Assembly (NCBI GenBank): GCA_002392505.1
Contig: DGHD01000041.1
Span: 1 to 22,740 of the forward strand
From: Christensenella sp. UBA3857
Lineage (GTDB): Bacteria; Bacillota; Clostridia; Christensenellales; CAG-138
Direction: 5' to 3'
Length of the DNA stretch: 22,740 nucleotides
The notes beneath the pieces are model-generated. The model had not been told where the DNA came from. It was given only the letters and a program-made list of their open reading frames with translations, and ran no database searches. The first letter of the stretch is position 1; each line of letters starts with the position of its first letter. Below are positions 17,191 through 22,643 of the stretch, piece after piece. The translations under genes and the position numbers were made by a program.

Positions 17191-18281
17191 TATTCAAGCA
17201 TTCCTCTTTCCTTTGCCAGCGCGATGAGCCGTCCGTTCGCCTCGTTCAGCGTGCCAACGGGCGCGCCGGCGTCGACGGCTTTTTCGCAGGAGAGCATCAG
17301 TTTTTTCGCCCTTTCGAAGAGCTCCTCCGCGATCGGCTCGAACGCGGGCGCCGTGACGCATTCCGCGGCAAGGCTTTTCGCCGCGCGCGCGTCGATATCG
17401 TTTTCAAATATTATCCCGGCGGCAAACGGCACGCGCTCCCTTTGGAGCCTTCTGAACACGGGTATGCCGAAGCCCGCGCCTGCGATCACGAATACCCCGG
17501 GCGCGCCCTCGGGTTTTTCGAGCTCAACGCTGCCGAGAACGGGATCGTAAGAGCCCTTTTCGAGATCGTAAAGCTCCTCGACGGGCACGGACCTCATCAC
17601 CTCGTCCGGCGTGCCGAACGCGGCGACGGTCTCGCCCTTCACGCAGAGGAGCAGGTCGCTTGCCTTCGCCGCAAGGTCTATCTCATGCAGGCTCATTATA
17701 ACGGTGACGCCGCGTTCGCGGGAAAGGCGGCGCAGTACGGAAAGAAGCTCCGTTTTGTACTTTATATCGAGGAACGCGGTCGGCTCGTCCAATATGAGAA
17801 GCTCCGGCTGCTGCGCGAGCGCGCGCGCCAATACGACGCGCTGCTTCTGCCCGTCGGAAAGCGTCATGAAATCGCGTTCGGAGAGGTCCTTTACGCTGAC
17901 GAGTTCGAGCGCGTCGTCGACTATCCGCCTGTCCTCTAAAGTCAATTTGCCGACGGCGTTGGTGTAGGGATAGCGCCCGAGGGAGACTATCTCGCGCACG
18001 GTATAAAGCTCCGGACGGATGCGGTCGGTCAGCACGACCGCCTGCTTTTTCGCAAGCTCCTTAAAAGACATGGAGCGTATCTCGCTCCCGTCCACGGCGA
18101 TGACGCCGCGTATCGACGCAAGCTGACGGGCGACGGTCTTCAATATGGTGGATTTGCCGGAGCCGTTCGGCCCGATGAGCGTGAGTATGCCGCCGCGCGA
18201 AAGGGCGATATCGATATCCCGTATCAGCGTTTTGCCGTTGTAGCCGACGGCAAGCCCGCTCGTTTTGAAAAACTCCGTCAT
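17190..18281 (-). CDS. Corrinoid/siderophore-type ABC transporter ATPase with C-terminal extension
   Basis: A 363-aa FecE/BtuD-type ATPase. The start is the ATG at 18281, which overlaps the permease stop as ATGA; the frame is open further upstream, but that part lies inside the permease gene and reads as low-complexity Arg/His. Walker A is GPNGSGKST (residues 37-45), the signature is LSDGQKQRVVLARA (141-154) with Asp in place of the common Gly, Walker B is LLILDEP (161-167) and the switch His is in SLHE (His199). Residues about 262-363 form an extra domain beyond the usual 250-260 aa, opening with GVFVIAGAGFGIPVFRRL and resembling no motif I can name. It pairs with the FecCD permease upstream and is placed with corrinoid transport by riboswitch and operon context. 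Confidence 0.9.
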   Translation of the reverse strand: MTEFFKTSGLAVGYNGKTLIRDIDIALSRGGILTLIGPNGSGKSTILKTVARQLASIRGVIAVDGSEIRSMSFKELAKKQAVVLTDRIRPELYTVREIVSLGRYPYTNAVGKLTLEDRRIVDDALELVSVKDLSERDFMTLSDGQKQRVVLARALAQQPELLILDEPTAFLDIKYKTELLSVLRRLSRERGVTVIMSLHEIDLAAKASDLLLCVKGETVAAFGTPDEVMRSVPVEELYDLEKGSYDPVLGSVELEKPEGAPGVFVIAGAGFGIPVFRRLQRERVPFAAGIIFENDIDARAAKSLAAECVTAPAFEPIAEELFERAKKLMLSCEKAVDAGAPVGTLNEANGRLIALAKERGMLE

Positions 18282-19312
18282 GCCTCGCGCCTCCTTCTCG
18301 ATATCATCATCCAGATGACGACCGGCGCGCCGAATATGCTCGTGACGGTGCCGATATTGAGATCCGTCGGGGATAAGACGGTCCTCGCTATAAGGTCGCA
18401 TAAAACGCAGAACACCGCCCCCGCAAGGAACGCGGCGGGTATGACGAGCGCCGGCTTGGAGCTTTTCAAAAGCGTCCTCGTGATATGGGGAACGGCGATG
18501 CCTACGAACGAGATGGGTCCCGCGAGCGCGGTGACGCAGGCGGAGAGCAGGGACGAGAGAAGTATGAGCGCCAGACGGAAGGGTCTGACGGCGACGCCCA
18601 TGCTTTTGGCGTAACCCTCGCCGAGGGCGTAGGCGCCCATGGGCTTTGAAAGGAGCCACGAGGCAATAACGGCGGGAACGCAGATAACGAGCGCCGTCAA
18701 GACGTGTTCCCAGCTCTTGCCGGAGAAGGTGCCCATCGACCAGTATTTTAAGTTGACGATATCCTGCTCGGAAGCGAACGTCACCGCCATATCGGTAACG
18801 GCGGAGCAGATATAGCCCACCATGATGCCCACGACGAGCAAAAGCTCCATGTTCTTTACCTTTTGAGAGAACAAAAGCACCACGGCGGTTATCAGGAGCG
18901 AGCCTATGAAGGCGGCGGCGACCATAACGGCGGGGCTCATCGTTATGCTGTCCGCCAAAAAGATCATGGTAATGCCGACTATCATTTTCGCGCCCGAAGA
19001 AATGCCCAGCACGAAGGGACCCGCTATGGGGTTCCTGAAAAAGCTCTGGAGCAAAAATCCCGATACCGCGAGCGCGCCGCCGAGTATCGCGGCAAGCAGC
19101 ATCCTCGGTATGCGCAGGTCGAAAATGATCAAGCTCTCCGTGGAGGCGTCGCGTCCGTTTTTGAGAAGCGATAATATTTCGGCGGGTCTGAGCCTTACCG
19201 AGCCGATCGCGAGATTGAGCACGAGCGCGAGCAAAAGCATCGCGAACAGAAGGAGCATCACGGCGGCGAATCTTAAGCCGGACTTATTTGTTTTTCGTTC
19301 TTCCTTTTCCAT
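18278..19312 (-). CDS. FecCD/BtuC-family ABC transporter permease
   Basis: A 344-aa polytopic permease of the iron-siderophore/cobalamin family. The first helix is at about residues 13-38. The family signature follows: LRIPRMLLAAILGGALAVSG, then LLQSFFRNPIAGPFVLGISS. Further hydrophobic segments and the C-terminal GPISFVGIAVPHITRTLL, the region that contacts the ATPase, are present. I chose the ATG at 19312, which has GGGGGAAA just upstream and lies immediately after the riboswitch terminator. An open frame from 19417 would run back through the terminator and the riboswitch and is rejected. It is the first gene of the operon. Substrate is likely cobalamin, cobinamide or a related corrinoid because of the riboswitch; no periplasmic-type binding protein is encoded beside it. 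Confidence 0.92.
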   Translation of the reverse strand: MEKEERKTNKSGLRFAAVMLLLFAMLLLALVLNLAIGSVRLRPAEILSLLKNGRDASTESLIIFDLRIPRMLLAAILGGALAVSGFLLQSFFRNPIAGPFVLGISSGAKMIVGITMIFLADSITMSPAVMVAAAFIGSLLITAVVLLFSQKVKNMELLLVVGIMVGYICSAVTDMAVTFASEQDIVNLKYWSMGTFSGKSWEHVLTALVICVPAVIASWLLSKPMGAYALGEGYAKSMGVAVRPFRLALILLSSLLSACVTALAGPISFVGIAVPHITRTLLKSSKPALVIPAAFLAGAVFCVLCDLIARTVLSPTDLNIGTVTSIFGAPVVIWMMISRRRREA

Positions 19313-19323
19313 TTTCCCCCGGC

Positions 19324-19356
19324 AATAAAAAAGAGCGGCAGTAAAAGGACCGCCGC
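19324..19356 (-). terminator. Riboswitch-controlled terminator of the cobalamin operon
   Basis: On the - strand GCGGCGGT (19349-19356) pairs with ACTGCCGC (19335-19342; one G-U) around a 6-nt loop and is followed by TCTTTTTTATT. It lies between the aptamer and the first start codon at 19312, with the ribosome binding site after it. It is therefore the likely expression platform, terminating transcription when cobalamin is bound. Confidence 0.8.
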
Positions 19357-19406
19357 ATCCGAATTCATGCAAACGTATTCCCCCGCGCTTCGTACCTTCG
19401 GCGGGA

Positions 19407-19600
19407 GGCAGTGTCAAGCAGGTCTTCCGGCTCGCGCTTCACAGGTCACGGCGCGCCTTCTCAGGGTGCTCCCCCAATGGCCGATTTTCATCCTGCGCCG
19501 TTCCTCCGCGCTTACGGCGGCGGTTCCGCCCGGGTCTTTCACCCGGTTGTCTATTATCCCGCGGAAGCCTCCGTTTTCGGCGGGGCAAAGGCGGGCACTT
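19407..19600 (-). ncRNA. Cobalamin riboswitch of the 18-gene operon
   Basis: Read on the - strand, the RNA has the ordered elements of a B12 riboswitch. These are ACCGGGTGAAAGACCCGG, then GCGGAACCGCCGCC in the place of the usual GCCACTGT core, then GGATGAAAATCGGCC and CTGAGAAGGC, and last the B12-box-like AGCCGGAAGACCTGC. The blocks AAATCGGCCATTGGG and CTGAGAAGGC also occur, nearly unchanged, in the riboswitch on the other strand (19753-19932), which supports common ancestry. Boundaries are approximate. It is preceded by a promoter at 19622-19650 and followed by a terminator at 19324-19356. Confidence 0.9.
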
Positions 19601-19621
19601 GACGAAAGTATTGTTTCTATT

Positions 19622-19650
19622 ATTTTATTCTCTGCGGCGGGCTTTGTCAA
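19622..19650 (-). promoter_or_regulatory. Promoter of the cobalamin operon
   Basis: On the - strand, a perfect -35 TTGACA (19645-19650) and -10 TAAAAT (19622-19627) are separated by 17 nt. Transcription would begin near 19615, just before the riboswitch aptamer. Confidence 0.85.
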
Positions 19651-19701
19651 GACGGCGCCCGGGGCGGATCGACGCCGGAACAAATATATAGGCGCGGATC
19701 A

Positions 19702-19730
19702 TTGACATTTTTCATGATCGGGAGTATGCT
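19702..19730 (+). promoter_or_regulatory. Promoter of the cbiK operon
   Basis: A perfect -35 TTGACA (19702-19707) and -10 TATGCT (19725-19730) with a 17-nt spacer. Transcription would begin near 19737, shortly before the second riboswitch. The -35 boxes of the two divergent promoters are about 51 nt apart. Confidence 0.85.
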
Positions 19731-19752
19731 ATCTGTAATCAAATAGATATTT

Positions 19753-19932
19753 GAGTGCTCGACAGGACCTTCGGGTCTTGCCGGGAGAATAGGGAATCCG
19801 GTCAGAATCCGGAACGGTACCGCCACTGTATTTGCGGAGCGCGCATGATAGACGAAAGTCGGCCATTGGGAAACTGAGAAGGCTTTCATGCGGGCGTTGA
19901 TGCATAAGTCAGGAGACCTGCTTGGATATTGG
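19753..19932 (+). ncRNA. Cobalamin riboswitch of the cbiK operon
   Basis: A textbook B12 riboswitch. It contains GGGAATCCGGTCAGAATCCG, then ACGGTACCGCCACTGTATTT with the conserved CCGCCACTGTA core, then AAAGTCGGCCATTGGG and CTGAGAAGGC, and the B12 box AAGTCAGGAGACCTGCTTGG at 19905-19924. The first hairpin (AGGACC-TTCG-GGTCTT) is also clear. Boundaries are approximate to 10 nt. It should repress the downstream cbiK gene when adenosylcobalamin or another cobalamin binds. Confidence 0.96.
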
Positions 19933-19990
19933 AGGGTATGCTTCCCCGCGGGATACGGGGCGGCAGGCTTACGTTTGCTGCGTGAAAACG

Positions 19991-20024
19991 GTCGCGGCGG
20001 GTATCGACCCGCGGCGGCTTTTTG
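19991..20024 (+). terminator. Riboswitch-controlled terminator upstream of cbiK
   Basis: GTCGC-G-GCGGGT pairs with ACCCGC-G-GCGGC around an ATCG loop. This gives a 6-bp inner stem, one G-G mismatch and a 5-bp outer stem with one G-U. TTTTTGTTT follows. It lies about 60 nt after the aptamer and about 70 nt before the cbiK start, as expected for a transcriptional expression platform. Confidence 0.75.
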
Positions 20025-20056
20025 TTTCCCTCGATATCCTTTTGTCTGTTATTAAA

Positions 20057-20072
20057 CGGGGCTTCGACCCCG
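20057..20072 (+). other. Small hairpin just upstream of the cbiK ribosome binding site
   Basis: CGGGG-CTTCGA-CCCCG forms a 5-bp GC stem 8 nt before the AGGAGG (20081-20086) of cbiK. It has no T-run, so it is not a terminator. It could stabilise the mRNA end or affect ribosome access. Confidence 0.4.
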
Positions 20073-20093
20073 ATAACAATAGGAGGATCAAAC

Positions 20094-21263
20094 ATGAAAA
20101 AATTAGTTAAGATCATCTCTCTGGTTCTTGCTCTTTCGATGCTCTGCGGTCTTGCCGCCTGCGCGAAGAAGCCCCAGAAGACCGACAAAGAGCTTGCCGA
20201 CGAAGTTGCCGCCCTTATCGACGCCATCTACGTTCAGGAACGCACCGATAAGACCGACGAGCAGTGCGCCGCCGCCAAGGAAGCTTGGGACGCTCTGACC
20301 GACGCTCAGAAGGAGCTTGTCGAGGGCGAAGAAGCGGATCCCGATTACTTCGGCCGCGACACCGGCGACGCCAAGAAGGACGATCCCAGGAACGCCGACG
20401 AGATCGGCGAGAAGGAGCTCCTCGTCGTTTCCTTCGGCACCTCGTTCAACGACAGCCGCTCCCTTGACATAAAGGGCATCGAGGACGCTATCGCAGCCGC
20501 CTTCCCCGAGTGGAGCGTACGCCGCGCCTTCACCGCGCAGATCATCATCAACCACGTTCAGGCGCGCGATAACGAGAAGATCGACAACATGGAGCAGGCG
20601 CTCGACCGCGCCGTCAAGAACGGCGTTAAGCTCCTTGTCATCCAGCCCACCCACCTTATGCACGGCGCCGAGTACGACGAGCTTAAGGCTGCCGCCGACA
20701 AGTACGCCGACAAGATCGAAAAGATCGTCATTGCCGAGCCTCTCCTCGGCGAAGTAGGCGCGGACGCTTCCGTTGTCAACAACGATAAGGAAGCCGTTGC
20801 CAAGGCCGTCGTCGCCGCCGCCGTTGCGGACGCCGGTTTTGCCTCCATCGAGGAAGCCGAAGCCGCCGGCACCGCTTTTGTGCTCATGGGTCACGGCACC
20901 TCCCACAATGCGAAGGTCAGCTATTCCCAGATGCAGGCGCAGATGAACGCCCTGGGCTACAAGAACGTATTCATCGGCACCGTTGAGGGCGAGCCCGAAG
21001 AGACCGCCTGCGAAGCCATTATCGAGACCGTTTCCGCCGCCGGCTACAAGAACGTCGTGCTGCGTCCTCTGATGGTCGTCGCCGGCGATCACGCCAACAA
21101 CGACATGGCGGATCCCGAGGATGCCGAATCCTGGGTCTCTATGTTTACGGCTTCCGGCAAGTTCGAAAACGTCGATTGTCAGATCGCCGGCCTCGGCAGA
21201 CTCGCGGATGTCCAGGCGATCTACGTCGCCCATACCCGCGCCGCTGTCGATTCCGTCAAATAA
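20094..21263 (+). CDS. cbiK: Lipoprotein cobaltochelatase CbiK with N-terminal helical module
   Basis: A 389-aa protein with AGGAGG 7 nt before its ATG. Residues 1-23 are a lipoprotein signal peptide with lipobox GLAAC (Cys23). Residues about 32-78 form a small helical module with AKEAWDALTDAQKELV, a pattern seen in FIVAR-like repeats of Firmicute surface proteins. Residues about 108-388 are the class II chelatase CbiK domain: LLVVSFGTSFNDSR, IQPTHLMHGAEYD, VLMGHGTSHNA (His267), GTVEGEP (Glu298 or Glu300) and VAGDHANNDMA (His333). These match the His/Glu/His metal site known from Salmonella CbiK (145/175/207). CbiK inserts cobalt into sirohydrochlorin; here it would act outside the membrane, as reported for the periplasmic CbiK of Desulfovibrio. 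An alternative is a heme- or tetrapyrrole-binding or dechelating surface protein on the chelatase fold. It is controlled by the upstream riboswitch. Confidence 0.93.
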   Translation: MKKLVKIISLVLALSMLCGLAACAKKPQKTDKELADEVAALIDAIYVQERTDKTDEQCAAAKEAWDALTDAQKELVEGEEADPDYFGRDTGDAKKDDPRNADEIGEKELLVVSFGTSFNDSRSLDIKGIEDAIAAAFPEWSVRRAFTAQIIINHVQARDNEKIDNMEQALDRAVKNGVKLLVIQPTHLMHGAEYDELKAAADKYADKIEKIVIAEPLLGEVGADASVVNNDKEAVAKAVVAAAVADAGFASIEEAEAAGTAFVLMGHGTSHNAKVSYSQMQAQMNALGYKNVFIGTVEGEPEETACEAIIETVSAAGYKNVVLRPLMVVAGDHANNDMADPEDAESWVSMFTASGKFENVDCQIAGLGRLADVQAIYVAHTRAAVDSVK

Positions 21264-21275
21264 GCAAACGGATTT

Positions 21276-22070
21276 ATGAATGCGAAAAAGAAGCTGCTTT
21301 TCGTCGTTCTGATCGCTGCGCTCTGCCTTCTGCTCGCTTCCTGCGGGCAGAAGGCGGAGGAAAAAGCGCCGATCCCGGACGGCGTGTATTCCGCTGATTT
21401 CAAAACAGACGGCAGCATGTTCCACGTGAACGAGGCATACGGCGGAAAAGGCGTCCTCACTGTGGCCGACGGAAAAATGACCATCCACGTCACCCTGCCG
21501 TCGAAAAACACCGTCAACCTGTACATCGGGACTGCCGAAGAGGCCCAAAAGACCGGCGCCGTGCTGCTCCAGCCCACGCTGGACACGGTGACCTATGATG
21601 ACGGCGAGACCGAGGAGGTATACGGCTTCGACATCCCCGTCCCCTATCTGGACCGGGAGTTCGACTGCGCGCTCATCGGCACCAAGGGCAAATGGTACGA
21701 CCATAAGGTCACGGTTTCCGATCCCCAGCCGAAGGAGGATGCCGCAAAGGCTGTGGAGGACGGCGAATACACCTGCGCCGTGACCCTCTCCGGCGGCAGC
21801 GGCCGCGCAAGCGTTGAAAGCCCCGCGAAGGTCGTCGTTCGGGAAGGGCGGGCGACTGCAGAGATCATCTGGTCCAGCAGCAATTACGCTTATATGACCG
21901 TGGGAGAGACGCAGTACGACCCGATCGGCACCGAGGGCAATTCCACCTTTGAGATCCCGATCAGCTTCGACGCCGACATCCCGGTCTCGGCGCTGACCAC
22001 CGCGATGACCGAGCCCCATCTGATCGAATACACCCTGCACTTCGATTCCGCCACGCTGCAGGCCCGCTGA
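21276..22070 (+). CDS. Two-domain NEAT-like / iron transport-associated lipoprotein
   Basis: A 264-aa lipoprotein: signal peptide with lipobox LLASC (Cys23), then two related beta-rich domains. Domain 1 (about 35-150) has DGVYSADF, LTVADGKMTIHVTLPS and a C-terminal ALIGTKGKWYDHKV. Domain 2 (about 162-257) has DGEYTCAVTLSGGSGRASV, AKVVVREGRATAEIIWSSSN, YAYMTVGETQY and STFEIPIS. The pattern resembles NEAT and iron transport-associated domains, which bind heme or related tetrapyrroles on Gram-positive surfaces. I assign it from memory of the pattern, not from a search. It starts 12 nt after the cbiK stop but has only a weak ribosome binding site, so coupling to cbiK is likely. Codon choice (mostly CTG for Leu) differs from cbiK and the cbi operon. 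It could present a tetrapyrrole to CbiK or to the transporter; this is inference. Confidence 0.75.
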   Translation: MNAKKKLLFVVLIAALCLLLASCGQKAEEKAPIPDGVYSADFKTDGSMFHVNEAYGGKGVLTVADGKMTIHVTLPSKNTVNLYIGTAEEAQKTGAVLLQPTLDTVTYDDGETEEVYGFDIPVPYLDREFDCALIGTKGKWYDHKVTVSDPQPKEDAAKAVEDGEYTCAVTLSGGSGRASVESPAKVVVREGRATAEIIWSSSNYAYMTVGETQYDPIGTEGNSTFEIPISFDADIPVSALTTAMTEPHLIEYTLHFDSATLQAR

Positions 22071-22125
22071 GCCCGCGCCGCCGTTGGTTTTAACAAAATA
22101 GAAACAGTTTTTTGCGGCTGCGGCA

Positions 22126-22154
22126 TGGATTTTTTCGATGCGGTATGCTATACT
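22126..22154 (+). promoter_or_regulatory. Probable extended -10 promoter of the zinc-ribbon gene
   Basis: TGCTATACT (22146-22154) is an extended -10 element. The hexamer 17 nt upstream (TGGATT, 22126-22131) is a poor -35, as is common with extended -10 promoters. The gene starts about 50 nt downstream. No clear terminator was seen between 22070 and this promoter. Confidence 0.55.
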
Positions 22155-22205
22155 GGTAACAGACCCCAAGAACCGTTTTATTATCGATCATAAGGAGGAG
22201 TTACC

Positions 22206-22580
22206 ATGGCATTTCTGGACAAGCTGACCGCCGCCGCCAAAAGCGCGGGCGACAAGGCCAACGCCGCCATCGAGATCGGCAAGCTCAACATGAAGATCAA
22301 GAGCGAGACCGCCAGCATCGAGCAGTTCAAGGCGCAGATCGGCGACCTGCTGTGGGCCCAGTATCAGGCCGGCAGCGTCACCGATCCTCAGATCGTTGCC
22401 CTTTGCGAGAGCATCGCCGCCGCCAATACTACCATCGACGACCTGCAGGCCAAGATCGACCAGCTCAAGGTCGAGCCCGAAGCCGAGGCGGCTCCCGTGG
22501 AGCGGCACTGTCCCCAGTGCGGCGCCCCCGTGGCGCAGGACGCCCGTTTCTGCAACAGTTGCGGCGTCCGTCTGGAGTAA
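22206..22580 (+). CDS. Small coiled-coil protein with C-terminal zinc ribbon
   Basis: A 124-aa cytoplasmic protein with AAGGAGGAG about 6 nt before its ATG. Residues about 1-90 are predicted helical and partly coiled coil (KLNMKIKSETASIEQFKAQI, TIDDLQAKIDQLKV), with Ala-rich turns. The C-terminus holds a zinc ribbon with two CxxC knuckles, CPQCG (Cys102/105) and CNSCG (Cys116/119). Proteins of this layout are common in Clostridia as zinc-ribbon domain-containing proteins of unknown role. It has its own promoter and terminator, so it is a single-gene unit, and nothing links it to cobalamin. Codon use (CTG for Leu, ATC for Ile) differs from the cbi operon. Confidence 0.88.
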   Translation: MAFLDKLTAAAKSAGDKANAAIEIGKLNMKIKSETASIEQFKAQIGDLLWAQYQAGSVTDPQIVALCESIAAANTTIDDLQAKIDQLKVEPEAEAAPVERHCPQCGAPVAQDARFCNSCGVRLE

Positions 22581-22601
22581 GAGAAGAAAGACAAAAAGAA
22601 A

Positions 22602-22628
22602 AAGACCGCTTGGGGCGGTCTTTTTTGT
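22602..22628. terminator. Bidirectional intrinsic terminator
   Basis: AAGACCGC-TTGGG-GCGGTCTT is an 8-bp stem followed by TTTTTTG on the + strand and, on the - strand, by TTTTTCTTTTTG. It closes both the zinc-ribbon gene and the convergent ABC exporter gene. Confidence 0.9.
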
Positions 22629-22643
22629 TTGCATCGCGCTCGG

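Noticed and set aside
18282..18659. Upstream extension of the ABC ATPase frame
   Set aside because: It lies within the permease gene and reads as low-complexity Arg/His-rich sequence. The ATG at 18281 overlaps the permease stop and begins right before the ATPase fold.
19313..19417. Upstream extension of the permease frame to 19417
   Set aside because: It would put coding sequence through the terminator hairpin and into the 3' end of the riboswitch. The ATG at 19312 is followed directly by the charged N-terminus and first helix of the permease.
20057..20072. CGGGG/CCCCG hairpin before cbiK considered as a terminator
   Set aside because: No T-run follows; the hairpin at 19991-20024 with TTTTT is the credible terminator.
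20103..22169. A 688-codon open frame on the - strand across cbiK and the NEAT-like gene
   Set aside because: It is antisense to two genes with clear signal peptides, family motifs and a ribosome binding site on cbiK. Its product is a Gly/Val/Asp-rich mirror of GC-rich codons without recognisable domains.
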